From contig JAJFJU010000015.1 of assembly GCA_021773645.1 (NCBI GenBank), forward strand, positions 248,001 through 312,000: a stretch of 64,000 nucleotides of DNA, written 5' to 3'. The DNA comes from Gammaproteobacteria bacterium (GTDB lineage: Bacteria; Pseudomonadota; Gammaproteobacteria; HK1). Of the stretch, positions 1 to 8,701 are shown piece after piece. The notes beneath the pieces were generated by a model. It searched no databases. It was not told the origin of the DNA and was given only the letters and a program-made list of their open reading frames with translations. Position numbers and translations under genes: made by a program. How positions within the stretch are numbered: position 1 is the stretch's first letter; each line of letters starts with the position of its first letter.

Positions 1-929
1 CCTAAGGTGCGCAAAATGGCGATATCCGACTCCTTATCCACTACCACCATCATCAACGTAGCCACGATGTTAAAGGCGGCCACCGCCACGATGAGTGCGA
101 GAATAATGAACATCACGGTTTTTTCGGTTTTGAGTGCACGAAAGAAATTGGCGTGCACCTGAGTCCAGTCACTGACCCATACAGCTCGACCGACGCTGCG
201 TCCGAGATCCTGGCTTACCCGTGGCGCCTCCATGACCTTGTCCACGCGAATACGCAGACCACTGACGGTCTCACCAAAGCGAAACAGTTTGGCCGCATCC
301 CGTAGGTGAACCAGGGCCAGCGCAGAATCATATTGAGCATGGCCGACACGGAAAATTCCCGCCACGGTAAAGCGTTTAAGACGCGGCAACACGCCTATAG
401 GTGTGACATTGGGTTGCGGTGCCAGGGTCGTGAGCTTGTCCCCCACCCGCAGTCCCAGCACACGAGCGAGATCAGCCCCCACGATGATATTAAAGGCACC
501 GGGCTGCAGGGCATCAATGCTGCCTTCTTCCATATAGGCCTGGATTTCCGAGACCGCCCCTTCTTGCCCGGGCAAGATGCCGCGTAGCACGGCACCACGC
601 ACATAGCTGCCACGACTGAGCATGACTTCACCGCGCACGTAAGGCGCTACGCCGATGACCTGTGAATGTTCGCCGGCCAGACGGGCCAACTTGGGCCAGT
701 CTGCCAGCCGCCCATTGACCCCCGAAATGGTGGCATGGGAGGCCATGCCGAGGATGCGTCCCCGCAACTCCTTTTCAAATCCATTCATCACCGATAGCAC
801 GGTAATCAACGCAGTCACCCCAAGGGCGATGCCCGCCATAGAGCTAAAGCTGATGAAAGAAATGAAATGATTACGGCGCTTTGCGCGGGTGTAGCGCAGG
901 CCAATATAGGCTTCAAGAGGTCGAAACAT
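1..929 (-). CDS. lolC: Lipoprotein-releasing ABC transporter permease LolC/LolE (3' end cut by window edge)
   Basis: Inner-membrane permease of the LolCDE complex, which extracts outer-membrane lipoproteins and passes them to LolA. The gene starts at 929 (MFRPLEAYIG) and its reading frame stays open to base 1, so about 309 of the usual 410 or so residues are visible. Seen: a cytoplasmic N-terminus, a first membrane helix at about residues 23-50, a long periplasmic MacB-like region, and the start of a second helix at about 285-305 (MFIILALIVAVAAFNIVATL). It overlaps no neighbour and has its own promoter-like sequence upstream. LolC and LolE cannot be told apart on the fragment, and lolD would lie to the left, outside the window. 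Family assignment is firm; the letter is not. Confidence 0.88.
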   Translation of the reverse strand, partial: MFRPLEAYIGLRYTRAKRRNHFISFISFSSMAGIALGVTALITVLSVMNGFEKELRGRILGMASHATISGVNGRLADWPKLARLAGEHSQVIGVAPYVRGEVMLSRGSYVRGAVLRGILPGQEGAVSEIQAYMEEGSIDALQPGAFNIIVGADLARVLGLRVGDKLTTLAPQPNVTPIGVLPRLKRFTVAGIFRVGHAQYDSALALVHLRDAAKLFRFGETVSGLRIRVDKVMEAPRVSQDLGRSVGRAVWVSDWTQVHANFFRALKTEKTVMFIILALIVAVAAFNIVATLMMVVVDKESDIAILRTL

Positions 930-969
930 GCTGTATTCCTGGCCTCGTTTAGTTTAAATATGTCATATG

Positions 970-998
970 AATATAGGGGTTTATCAGTTTAATAACAA
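970..998 (-). promoter_or_regulatory. Sigma-70-type promoter for lolC/E
   Basis: On the minus strand TTGTTA (998-993) and TATATT (975-970) are separated by exactly 17 bases in an AT-rich intergenic stretch (930-1088). The lolC/E start codon follows about 40 bases downstream. This is a sequence match only. Confidence 0.55.
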
Positions 999-1088
999 TC
1001 TGTTACAGAACATATATAATGTTATTCATAGCTAAAGTGGTGGTGGTAATGAGGAGATTAGTAGGAAGGTCCATGGCCGCCACAGGCT

Positions 1089-1772
1089 CTATGCAGATCT
1101 CGGCACTTGGGCTACCTGATCACGCAGATAAACAGGTAAGGCCTCCTCCACCACTACCTCCAATCCTTGAGCGAAAAACTCCGTTCCCAGCAATACCACG
1201 TCCTGGGCATGGGGATATTCGTCAGGAAAACAGTCTCGCGGGCGACCACAAGCTCCGATCAACGCCGCTTCATAACTGCTCCAGCCACGCCCGGCCCCCA
1301 CCCATTCCTCTCCAGCTGGTAGGCTAACCGCCTCCGGAGAACTCAATTGATCCTGACCAAGGATCCGCATAATACCGTCTGTATCGGCCTCATAGACACC
1401 CCAGTAGACCTCGTCCATACGGGCATCCAGCGCAGCCAACACTCGCCTGTGTCCAGATGTTCGGAATATTCCCTGGGCCAAGGCTTGTAAAGAGGAGACT
1501 CGAGCAACCTTGAGCTCCAGTCCGAGAGCAAGCCCCTGAATGACCCCGGCCCCTATACGGATACCGGTAAAAGCCCCAGGCCCACAGCCAAAGGCCAGAC
1601 CATCCAGCGCGCTCGCCTTCAGTCCTGCTTCGGCCAGCACGGCTTCCACCATGGGCAAGATAAGCGCTGTATGTTGGCGTGGTGCCAATTGGTAATGCTC
1701 AGTAATCACTCCACCTATAGACAGCGCACAGGAACAGGCATCACTGGTGGTATCCAGGCCCAGTAGCTTCAT
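1089..1772 (-). CDS. tsaB: tRNA threonylcarbamoyladenosine biosynthesis protein TsaB
   Basis: Partner of TsaD and TsaE in making t6A37 on ANN-decoding tRNAs; TsaB is the inactive ASKHA-fold paralogue that scaffolds TsaD. The 227 residues match the family length (231 in E. coli). Seen: the N-terminal LGLDTTSDACSCAL strand, the PRQHTALILP segment, and the highly conserved GCGPGAFTGIRIGAGVIQGLA loop around residues 63-83. The start codon overlaps the stop of the upstream helicase gene by four bases (ATGA), so the two are co-transcribed and probably translationally coupled. A Sua5-type enzyme for the first t6A step lies at 12.5 kb in this same window. Confidence 0.93.
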   Translation of the reverse strand: MKLLGLDTTSDACSCALSIGGVITEHYQLAPRQHTALILPMVEAVLAEAGLKASALDGLAFGCGPGAFTGIRIGAGVIQGLALGLELKVARVSSLQALAQGIFRTSGHRRVLAALDARMDEVYWGVYEADTDGIMRILGQDQLSSPEAVSLPAGEEWVGAGRGWSSYEAALIGACGRPRDCFPDEYPHAQDVVLLGTEFFAQGLEVVVEEALPVYLRDQVAQVPRSA

Positions 1773-3709
1773 CCTGTAGGCTCCAGTTGCGCTCGCTCAT
1801 CCATGGCAGAAAAAAAATCAACGACTTCATCAACAACCCGTGTCCGTGGCATCGGCGGCAGGCTGTCCAGAAAGGCCCGCCCGTAGGCCTTGCCGGACAA
1901 ACGTGGGTCGCACAACATCAGCACGCCGTGATCTTCCCAGTCGCGAATCAATCTTCCAGCGCCTTGCTTAAGCGCGATCACCGCTTGGGGTAGCTGATAT
2001 TCCATAAAAGGTGAGCGGCCTTGTTGCTTGATCAGCGCCATACGGGCGCGCAACAGGGGATCATCCGGTACCGCGAAGGGTAATTTGTCGATAATCACAC
2101 AGGAGAGCGCCTCGCCCCGTACATCCACCCCCTGCCAAAAACTGGAGGTTCCCAGCAGAATGCAGTTGCCGTCGCTACGAAAGCGCTCCAGTAATTCGGT
2201 ACGCGGTGCGCTGCCCTGCACCAGCAGCGGATAGGGCAAAAGATCACGCAGGCATTCCGCTAAGGCATCAAGGACTCGATAGCTGGTGAACAAAAAGAAG
2301 GCGCGACCACGACTGGCCCTGAGCACCGGCAGGGCGGCATCTAACAGGGCTTGCGGATAATCTGGTGACGCCGGCGCTGGCATGCCTTCGGGCAGATAAC
2401 AGAGGGTCTGATTGGCAAAATCAAAGGGGCTCTCCCAACAAGCCTCGCGGAAGTCCTGTAATCCCAAGCGAGAGGCGAAATGCTCAAAATGTCCGCCTAC
2501 CGCCAGCGTTGCCGAGGTAAATATCCAAGCGCAGTGCTGAGTTGCCATATGGCTGGAAAAGCTCTCGGCCACATCCAGCGGCGCCTGATGCAGGGAAAAA
2601 CCCCGTGGACGAAGCTCCACCCAGCGCACCCGTCCGGCGCCCTCCTCCTGCTGCAACAAGCGCCAGTTTTCCAACAGGCTCGCGGCACGTCGATGACATT
2701 GGGCCAGCTCCCGCCCACGCTCGGCCAAAATCTTCAACGGCAGGATGAGCATCTCCAGCGCCTTTCCCAAGGCATCTAACGCGGCAGACACCGCCGGCTT
2801 CGAGGCATATTCCTCCCATTCCAGTCGGCTTCGACTGATATGCCCCGAGGGACGCAGTCCGTTAATCGCCCTTTTCATACGGCCAACGGCGCGTGGAAGA
2901 TCAGGCATATCCCCCGCTTCACGCCCATAGGCCTCAGCCAAATCGTGCAGCAACTCGGTCAGTTGGCCACTGCCGAGGGAAAAACCAAAAAACTGGGTGG
3001 CGATATCAGGGAGTACGTGGGCTTCATCGAAAATCACCGCCTCGGCACTTGGCAGCAACTCGCCGAAGCCCTCTTCTCGCAGCGCCAGATCGGCAAAAAA
3101 CAGATGATGGTTGATTACCACCACATCGGCCTCAATGGCCTGCTTGCGCGCCTGAAGCACATGACATTGATCAATCAGCGGACAGTCACCCCCAAGGCAA
3201 TTTTCCACCGTGGACGTCACCTGACGCCAAATCGGATCTTCTTCCGAGATCCCCAAAAGCTCCGCTATGTCGCCATGCCGAGTGCGGCCAGCCCAACTCT
3301 CGATACGGGCTAATTTATCGCCTTCTTCCGCATTCCCCAGCGCCAATTCCTGGGTGGCAGTGCCGAGGCGAAAACTACAGAGATAATTGGCGCGTCCCTT
3401 GAGCAGGGCAATACGACAGCCACCGCCCAGCGCGTCGCGCATCAGCGGCAAGTCACGGCTATAAAGTTGTTCTTGAAGGTTTTTAGTACCCGTGGAGACC
3501 AGCACTTTTTTGCCTGAGGCAATGGCCGGAGCCAAATAGGCAAAGGTTTTGCCGATGCCGGTACCCGCCTCACAGACCAGCACATTGGCCTCGGCAAGAG
3601 TGGTTTCTACCGCAGTCGCCATTTCCTGTTGCGGCGGGCGGGGGCGAAATCCCGGGATTAATGGCCTGAGAGGGCCCTCCTCTCCGAGGACTTCCGCTGC
3701 ATTTAACAT
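1769..3709 (-). CDS. yoaA: ATP-dependent helicase of the YoaA/DinG family (XPD-like, Fe-S)
   Basis: Superfamily 2 DNA helicase of the XPD/DinG type, which unwinds damaged or forked DNA; YoaA works with DNA polymerase III chi in E. coli. Seen, numbering from the chosen start MLNAAEVLG: Walker A CEAGTGIGKT at 46-55, DEAH box at 228-231, and four cysteines at about 111, 171, 176 and 182 placed as in the XPD iron-sulfur cluster. The frame is open upstream to 3760, but the extra 17 residues overlap the preceding gene and look non-conserved, so I use 3709. The 646 residues fit YoaA (about 636) better than DinG (about 716). Gene pairing with tsaB is tight. Confidence 0.88.
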   Translation of the reverse strand: MLNAAEVLGEEGPLRPLIPGFRPRPPQQEMATAVETTLAEANVLVCEAGTGIGKTFAYLAPAIASGKKVLVSTGTKNLQEQLYSRDLPLMRDALGGGCRIALLKGRANYLCSFRLGTATQELALGNAEEGDKLARIESWAGRTRHGDIAELLGISEEDPIWRQVTSTVENCLGGDCPLIDQCHVLQARKQAIEADVVVINHHLFFADLALREEGFGELLPSAEAVIFDEAHVLPDIATQFFGFSLGSGQLTELLHDLAEAYGREAGDMPDLPRAVGRMKRAINGLRPSGHISRSRLEWEEYASKPAVSAALDALGKALEMLILPLKILAERGRELAQCHRRAASLLENWRLLQQEEGAGRVRWVELRPRGFSLHQAPLDVAESFSSHMATQHCAWIFTSATLAVGGHFEHFASRLGLQDFREACWESPFDFANQTLCYLPEGMPAPASPDYPQALLDAALPVLRASRGRAFFLFTSYRVLDALAECLRDLLPYPLLVQGSAPRTELLERFRSDGNCILLGTSSFWQGVDVRGEALSCVIIDKLPFAVPDDPLLRARMALIKQQGRSPFMEYQLPQAVIALKQGAGRLIRDWEDHGVLMLCDPRLSGKAYGRAFLDSLPPMPRTRVVDEVVDFFSAMDERAQLEPTG

Positions 3710-3732
3710 AGGGAAACTAACCGTACGAAAAT

Positions 3733-4239
3733 TCAGGACGAGGCCTGATTGTCCCAACAATCGTCGTCTTCCAGTCCGCCTTTACGGGTCCAGACGAGAC
3801 GGCTGATAATCTTGAATTTAGCCACCGACATGGCGCCACGACTGGCCCGACTGCCAACACCATCACCTTCTATGGCGTCAAGAATCTCCTCCCGATCCGC
3901 CTCGTAGATCTCAAAAGGTTCAAACTCTTCATCCATCAGCACCAGCACCACGTCATCCCACTGCTGCTCCAATTTGAGTTGACCGATACGATAACCACCG
4001 CTCTTCTCGTTGAAAATGGCCCGGCCCTTGATCTGCACTCGACGTCCTTCACGATCTCCGCGACCGATGGCATCGCAACCATTCTCCGGCTGTTTCATCA
4101 GTTCGAGATCCAATAGACGCGCGGCATCGTAACGGGCGATCTCACCACTGATTGCCAGTGGTTTACCGGTCGCCTTGCGATATTCCGAGGCCAAACGCCG
4201 CGCCTCGGACATGAGTTTATCTATAGAATAAAGGGCCAC
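3733..4239 (-). CDS. Hypothetical protein, 168 aa
   Basis: I do not recognise a characterised function. The protein is soluble, charged and without a signal peptide. Seen: an N-terminal helix (DKLMSEARRLASEYRKATG), a middle part with the order D, then RVQIKGR at about residues 68-74, and a C-terminal basic VAKFKIISRLVW segment. The D...(Q)xK arrangement is reminiscent of the PD-(D/E)xK nuclease fold, but the match is weak and I claim no activity. Its stop lies 23 bases before the yoaA start, so it probably heads the yoaA-tsaB transcript, which is the only contextual hint (DNA transactions). Confidence 0.7.
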   Translation of the reverse strand: MALYSIDKLMSEARRLASEYRKATGKPLAISGEIARYDAARLLDLELMKQPENGCDAIGRGDREGRRVQIKGRAIFNEKSGGYRIGQLKLEQQWDDVVLVLMDEEFEPFEIYEADREEILDAIEGDGVGSRASRGAMSVAKFKIISRLVWTRKGGLEDDDCWDNQASS

Positions 4240-4281
4240 GGGAAAGCATCATATGGGCTGCCTGCAGCCTTGTACACCTGT

Positions 4282-4716
4282 TTACAGAGCCCCCATGCGC
4301 ACCGCCACACGCAAGCGCCGCATCTCATCCATTCCCAACATATCTGGCAATAACAGAAGGCGCTTTTTTCCACCAGCCGAAAGACGGAAATTCAGTACCG
4401 CCAGCAAGGGATGGAGCATGCTACCCGGGAGTAGTTCTACTTGTTGCCGTTGCTGTATTCCATCGCTAAGCCACCACTGCCCATCAAGGCTATAACCCAG
4501 CATGGTCGCTGCGCCAGAGACAGCATTTCTAAAACATTTCAAAACGTTGATAGTCAGACTAATAATAAGCAGACCCCCGCCGACCCCAATTAACCAGGCA
4601 GATAAACCGCTTAGCAATAGACAAAGCAGGGCGCCAATATGGGCAAACGCCAGGAATCCCACCAGCAAACGGGACGGCCGGAGGGTAATTCGTAACTCGT
4701 TCGGGTGGTTTCGCAT
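4282..4716 (-). CDS. YgfX (CptA)-like inner-membrane protein
   Basis: About 144 residues, starting at MRNHPNELRITLRPS (an in-frame start 15 bases further upstream is possible). Seen: a short basic N-terminus, two adjacent membrane helices at about residues 18-57, then a soluble part containing DGQWWLSDG and a LNFRLSAGGKKRLLLLPD segment, which is the layout of the YgfX family. In E. coli ygfX is paired with sdhE (ygfY) and has been described as the toxin-like partner acting on MreB/FtsZ. Here it is divergent from the succinate dehydrogenase operon, whose fifth enzyme-related gene is sdhE. Family placement rests on topology and context, so it is moderate. Confidence 0.62.
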   Translation of the reverse strand: MRNHPNELRITLRPSRLLVGFLAFAHIGALLCLLLSGLSAWLIGVGGGLLIISLTINVLKCFRNAVSGAATMLGYSLDGQWWLSDGIQQRQQVELLPGSMLHPLLAVLNFRLSAGGKKRLLLLPDMLGMDEMRRLRVAVRMGAL

Positions 4717-4830
4717 CGCTATCCATAGCAACAGCTTGGAAACGACATATAGTATCCCTACCGGCCCCTAGCGACACTTCACATCTGCAGCCCACTGGCC
4801 TAAGATTTCCATCAACTTCCGTGAATACTC

Positions 4831-5001
4831 ATGATGAAAGAAAAACAACAAACACAGCATCGCGGTCCTAAAATTTGCCCACCCAATAAAGCAAAGCAAA
4901 GCAAACCGACTCCGGTAAAACCAGAGGTGGGTGGTCCGGATGGCCCGGAGCCCACCCGTTACGGAGATTGGGAACGGCGTGGTCGGTGTATCGACTTTTG
5001 A
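4831..5001 (+). CDS. SDHAF4/DUF1674-type succinate dehydrogenase assembly factor (56 aa)
   Basis: A small ORF directly upstream of sdhC. It begins MMKEKQQTQHRGPK (ATG at 4831 or 4834) and ends with the DUF1674 signature GGPDGPEPTRYGDWERRGRC followed by IDF and TGA. That C-terminal block is the hallmark of mitochondrial SDHAF4 and its bacterial relatives, which protect or flavinate SdhA before it joins the complex. The N-terminal half is lysine/glutamine-rich and low-complexity (KAKQSK). The gene stops 28 bases before the sdhC ATG and is on the same strand, so it is inferred to be the first gene of the sdh operon. The opposite-strand frame over it (4768-5019) is not coding. Function is inferred from family and position. 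Confidence 0.87.
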   Translation: MMKEKQQTQHRGPKICPPNKAKQSKPTPVKPEVGGPDGPEPTRYGDWERRGRCIDF

Positions 5002-5029
5002 ACAAGCAGAAGTTCGCAAGGAACTAGCT

Positions 5030-5437
5030 ATGACAATTCGGGAACGACCCCTTTCTCCTCATCTGGAACTCTACGTCATCCAAAAGCCCCAGTTCACCAT
5101 GGCGCTATCCATGACGCACCGTATAACCGGGGTGCTGCTGTTTTTTGGCCTCATTATCATTGCTTGGTGGTTGCTGGCGGTTGTAGCGGGCCCCGAGGCC
5201 TACACAACGGCGCAGGAAGTACTCGGTTCGTGGTTTGGTCGCCTGGTCTTGCTCGGTTGGTCCTTTTGTCTCTACTATCACCTTTGTAACGGCGTCCGGC
5301 ATCTAATTTGGGATACGAGCCGTGGCATGGAAACCGCGCAAATTGAACGCTCGGGAATTGTAATGCTGGTGGTCTCGCTGAGTCTCACCCTGCTGACCTG
5401 GATCCTTGCCTATGCCAGCCGAGGAGGCCCGGCATGA
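5030..5437 (+). CDS. sdhC: Succinate dehydrogenase cytochrome b556 subunit
   Basis: Membrane anchor of complex II that helps bind heme b and ubiquinone. The start at 5030 (MTIRERPLSPHLELY) is chosen because an AAGGA element precedes it and the RPLSPHL motif is the usual N-terminus; the frame is open further upstream but overlaps the assembly-factor gene. Length is 135 residues, with three membrane helices. The SxxHRxTG motif (SMTHRITG) at about residues 26-33 is the quinone-site signature, and the histidine in LYYHLCNGVRH is the likely heme ligand. The stop overlaps the sdhD start by four bases (ATGA). Confidence 0.95.
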   Translation: MTIRERPLSPHLELYVIQKPQFTMALSMTHRITGVLLFFGLIIIAWWLLAVVAGPEAYTTAQEVLGSWFGRLVLLGWSFCLYYHLCNGVRHLIWDTSRGMETAQIERSGIVMLVVSLSLTLLTWILAYASRGGPA

Positions 5438-5814
5438 ATCTACGCACACCACTTTCAACTGTTCGTGGTCTTGGCACGGCACACAATGGCGTCCACCACT
5501 GGTGGTTGCTACGCCTGAGCGCCATTGCCCTGATTCCGCTAAGTGTTTGGCTGATGGTCTCCCTCATCTGCGTTTCCACGGCGGATCACGCTACTGCGGT
5601 AGCGTGGCTGGCATCTCCAACAGGTGCCCTGTTTGCCGTGCTATTTATCATCGCCGCAACCTTCCATGGGCAAATGGGGTTGCAAGAGGTGGTGGTGGAT
5701 TATGTCCACAACAAAAGCTGCAAACTGGGCGCTCTTATCCTCATCAAACTTTCTGCCTTTGCCCTCGCCACCCTCTGCATTCTGGCGATAGTTCGTATGT
5801 CCCTTGGAGCCTAG
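5434..5814 (+). CDS. sdhD: Succinate dehydrogenase membrane anchor subunit
   Basis: Second hydrophobic anchor of complex II, 126 residues with three predicted membrane helices. Seen: the helix beginning HHWWLLRLSAIALIPLSVWL, and the FHGQMGLQEVVVDYVH segment, in which the histidine is the probable heme ligand and the D-Y pair corresponds to the quinone-site residues of E. coli SdhD. Start and stop are tightly packed: a four-base overlap with sdhC, and sdhA begins at the base after the stop codon. Confidence 0.93.
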   Translation: MNLRTPLSTVRGLGTAHNGVHHWWLLRLSAIALIPLSVWLMVSLICVSTADHATAVAWLASPTGALFAVLFIIAATFHGQMGLQEVVVDYVHNKSCKLGALILIKLSAFALATLCILAIVRMSLGA

Positions 5815-7611
5815 ATGACGAATAACACCGAACAAACAGTTACCGAACATACTTATGACGTCATCGTGGTGGGTGCCGGAGGTGCCGGTCTGCGCGCCAC
5901 TTTGGGGATGGCATCCCGCGGCCTTTCCACCGCGTGTATCACCAAGGTCTTCCCCACCCGTAGCCATACCGTAGCCGCCCAGGGCGGCATGAGCGCGGCA
6001 CTGGGCAATATGGGTGAGGATGACTGGCGCTGGCATATGTACGACACCGTCAAGGGCTCGGACTGGCTGGGAGATCAGGATGCCATTGAATATATGTGCC
6101 GCGAGGCCGCCGATGCGGTGATTGAGCTGGAGCACTACGGCGTGCCCTTTTCGCGTAACGAAGAAGGCAAGATCTATCAGCGCCCCTTCGGTGGTATGAC
6201 CACCCATTTTGGTGAAGGCACGGCTCAGCGTACCTGTGCCGCGGCGGATCGCACCGGTCACGCCATCCTCCATACCCTCTATCAACAAAGTCTCAAGCAT
6301 CAGGCCGAATTCTTCATCGAATATTTCGCCATCGATCTGATTATGGATGACGATGGCAATTGCTGCGGGGTATTGGCCTGGAACCTGGATGATGGCTCAT
6401 TGCACCGCTTTCGTGCCCACTCCGTGGTACTCGCCACCGGCGGCTACGGACGTACCTTTTTCTCCTGCACCTCGGCCCATACCTGCACTGGTGACGGCAA
6501 TGGCATGGTGTTGCGGGCTGGTTTGCCGTTACAGGACATGGAGTTCATCCAGTTTCATCCCACGGGAATCTACGGCTCTGGCTGCCTGATTACCGAAGGG
6601 GTGCGTGGCGAGGGTGGCTACCTCACGAATTCCAAGGGCGAACGCTTTATGGAGCGCTATGCGCCTCATGCCAAGGATCTCGCCTCACGGGACGTGGTCA
6701 GCCGCGCCATGACTATCGAGATTCGTGACGGAAACGGCGTTGGTGCTGAGGAAGATCATATCTTCTTACACTTGGAGCACTTAGGTGCCGAGGTGATTCA
6801 GGAGCGCCTGCCGGGAATTTCGGAAACTGCCAAGATTTTCGCCGGCGTAGATACCACCAAGGAACCCATTCCGGTGCTGCCTACGGTGCATTACAACATG
6901 GGCGGCATCCCCACCAATTATCACGGTGAGGTGGTGACCCTCAAGGATGGCGAGCCCGATCATGTGGTACAGGGTCTTATGGCCATTGGTGAATGTGCCT
7001 GTGTGTCGGTGCATGGGGCCAACCGTCTGGGCTCCAATTCGCTGCTGGACATCATCGTCTTTGGCCGCGCAGCGGCAGAACAGGCTGCCAAAACCATCAA
7101 ACCCGGTAGCGCACTGCGCGCCTATCCTATGGCCGCCGAAGAACGCGTTATTGCCCGTCTGGAACGCCTACGCAACGCCAGCGGCAACACCCCCACCGCC
7201 GACATTCGCCTCAAGATGCAGAAAACTATGCAGGCACATGCCGCGGTATTCCGTACCGGTGAAACCCTGGATGAGGGGGTTGAGCTCATCAATGAGGTGC
7301 GACGTTCCTTTGCCGATGTTGGTATCCAGGATCGTTCCATGATCTGGAACACCGATCTGGTGGAAACCCTGGAACTGGATAATCTGCTGGTACAAGCAGT
7401 GGTGTGTATGAAGGCCGCGGCAAATCGCACGGAGAGTCGTGGTGGACATGCGCGTGAAGATTATCCGGATCGCGATGATGACAACTGGATGAAGCATACT
7501 CTGACCTGGATAGACGAGCAGGACAAGGTAAGCATTGATTATCGACCGGTGCACCTCTACACCCTGAGTGATGATGTCGAGGTCTTTCCGCCAAAACCAC
7601 GGGTCTATTGA
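5815..7611 (+). CDS. sdhA: Succinate dehydrogenase flavoprotein subunit
   Basis: Catalytic subunit of complex II that oxidises succinate to fumarate and carries covalent FAD. Length 598 residues, family-typical. Seen: the dinucleotide-binding [19 protein letters not shown] at about 17-35; SHTVAAQGG with the histidine that links FAD at about 50; the capping-domain substrate region with QFHPTG; and [21 protein letters not shown] near 398-418. The C-terminus ([18 protein letters not shown]) holds the usual SdhA signature. It is preceded immediately by sdhD and followed after 32 bases by sdhB. Confidence 0.98.
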   Translation: MTNNTEQTVTEHTYDVIVVGAGGAGLRATLGMASRGLSTACITKVFPTRSHTVAAQGGMSAALGNMGEDDWRWHMYDTVKGSDWLGDQDAIEYMCREAADAVIELEHYGVPFSRNEEGKIYQRPFGGMTTHFGEGTAQRTCAAADRTGHAILHTLYQQSLKHQAEFFIEYFAIDLIMDDDGNCCGVLAWNLDDGSLHRFRAHSVVLATGGYGRTFFSCTSAHTCTGDGNGMVLRAGLPLQDMEFIQFHPTGIYGSGCLITEGVRGEGGYLTNSKGERFMERYAPHAKDLASRDVVSRAMTIEIRDGNGVGAEEDHIFLHLEHLGAEVIQERLPGISETAKIFAGVDTTKEPIPVLPTVHYNMGGIPTNYHGEVVTLKDGEPDHVVQGLMAIGECACVSVHGANRLGSNSLLDIIVFGRAAAEQAAKTIKPGSALRAYPMAAEERVIARLERLRNASGNTPTADIRLKMQKTMQAHAAVFRTGETLDEGVELINEVRRSFADVGIQDRSMIWNTDLVETLELDNLLVQAVVCMKAAANRTESRGGHAREDYPDRDDDNWMKHTLTWIDEQDKVSIDYRPVHLYTLSDDVEVFPPKPRVY

Positions 7612-7643
7612 GCCGACTGGCCCCGGGACAAGGAACCTAATCC

Positions 7644-8426
7644 ATGGCTGAATTTCGCCTTCCCCCCAACTCCGTCGTCCGCACCGGAAAACATTATCCG
7701 GCAAAGGGCGGTGCCACGCGCAGCAAGCGTTTCCAGATCTATCGCTGGGACCCGGACAGCGATGAGAATCCACGCACCGATACCTTCGATCTGGATCTGG
7801 ACCGCTGCGGCCCCATGGTTCTCGATGCCCTAATCAAGGTGAAGGATGAGGTGGATTCCAGCCTGACCTTCCGCCGCTCATGCCGTGAAGGGGTCTGTGG
7901 CTCCTGCGCCATGAATATTGACGGCACCAATACCCTCGCCTGCACCCAATCCATCGAGGATATAGAAGGCGATGTGCGCATTTATCCCTTGCCCCATAGC
8001 GCGGTGGTGAAGGATTTGGTGCCCGATCTCAACCAATTCTACGCCCAATACGCGGCGATTAAGCCGTGGATGAAAACTCAAACCCCGGCACCGCCGGATC
8101 GCGAACGCCTGCAGTCTAAAGAAGACCGAGAGAAACTGGATGGGCTCTATGAGTGCATCCTGTGCGCTTGCTGCTCGACCAGCTGCCCCAGCTACTGGTG
8201 GAACCCGGACCGTTATCTGGGACCAGCTGCCCTCCTTCAGGCCTATCGCTGGATCGTTGACAGCCGCGATGAAGACACCGGTGCCCGGCTCGATTTTCTC
8301 GACGACTCCTTTCGTCTGTATCGCTGTCACACCATCCTCAACTGCACCCGTACCTGCCCAAAAAGCCTGAATCCCGGCAAGGCGATCTCGGAGATCCGCA
8401 AGCTGCTACTAAACCGAAGTATCTAA
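7644..8426 (+). CDS. sdhB: Succinate dehydrogenase iron-sulfur subunit
   Basis: Electron-transfer subunit of complex II. Three cluster motifs are visible in order: [2Fe-2S] [15 protein letters not shown] at about residues 79-93, then [16 protein letters not shown] and [17 protein letters not shown] for the [4Fe-4S] and [3Fe-4S] clusters. At 260 residues it is longer than the 238-residue E. coli protein because of an N-terminal extension of roughly 20 residues ([20 protein letters not shown]), a form common in other proteobacteria. It lies 32 bases after sdhA, and sdhE follows after 5 bases. Confidence 0.97.
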   Translation: MAEFRLPPNSVVRTGKHYPAKGGATRSKRFQIYRWDPDSDENPRTDTFDLDLDRCGPMVLDALIKVKDEVDSSLTFRRSCREGVCGSCAMNIDGTNTLACTQSIEDIEGDVRIYPLPHSAVVKDLVPDLNQFYAQYAAIKPWMKTQTPAPPDRERLQSKEDREKLDGLYECILCACCSTSCPSYWWNPDRYLGPAALLQAYRWIVDSRDEDTGARLDFLDDSFRLYRCHTILNCTRTCPKSLNPGKAISEIRKLLLNRSI

Positions 8427-8431
8427 GAGCA

Positions 8432-8701
8432 ATGAGTTTGACCACCCTCTCCGCCGAGGCACGGCGAGCGAAACTACGTTGGCGTTGTCGGCGCGGCATG
8501 CGTGAGTTGGATATCGTGCTGGAGCACTTCCTGAGCGAGGACTTTGATGCCCTCTCAGAAACCGAACAGGCAAATTTTGAGCGCCTGCTCGATCAAACCG
8601 ATCCAGACCTCGTCCATTGGTTGACCGGACAGAGCAATGCACCAGATGCCGATCTCGCCCAACTGGTTAAGCGTCTGTCACAGATCCTTTCCAATGAATG
8701 A
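8432..8701 (+). CDS. sdhE: FAD assembly factor SdhE (YgfY)
   Basis: Small soluble factor that promotes covalent flavinylation of SdhA. Length 89 residues, family-typical. Seen: the diagnostic RGxxE motif in CRRGMRELDIVLEHFL at about residues 16-30, followed by the acidic LSETEQANFERLLDQTDPDLVHWL segment. The gene starts 5 bases after sdhB, which supports a role in complex II maturation, and it overlaps the ygfZ start by 8 bases. Together with the SDHAF4-like ORF at the operon head, two different SdhA maturation factors flank the structural genes. Confidence 0.95.
   Translation: MSLTTLSAEARRAKLRWRCRRGMRELDIVLEHFLSEDFDALSETEQANFERLLDQTDPDLVHWLTGQSNAPDADLAQLVKRLSQILSNE

Noticed and set aside
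4768-5019. Minus-strand ORF of 83 codons upstream of sdhC
   Set aside because: It overlaps the SDHAF4-like gene on the plus strand, which has a recognisable family motif; the minus-strand product resembles nothing.
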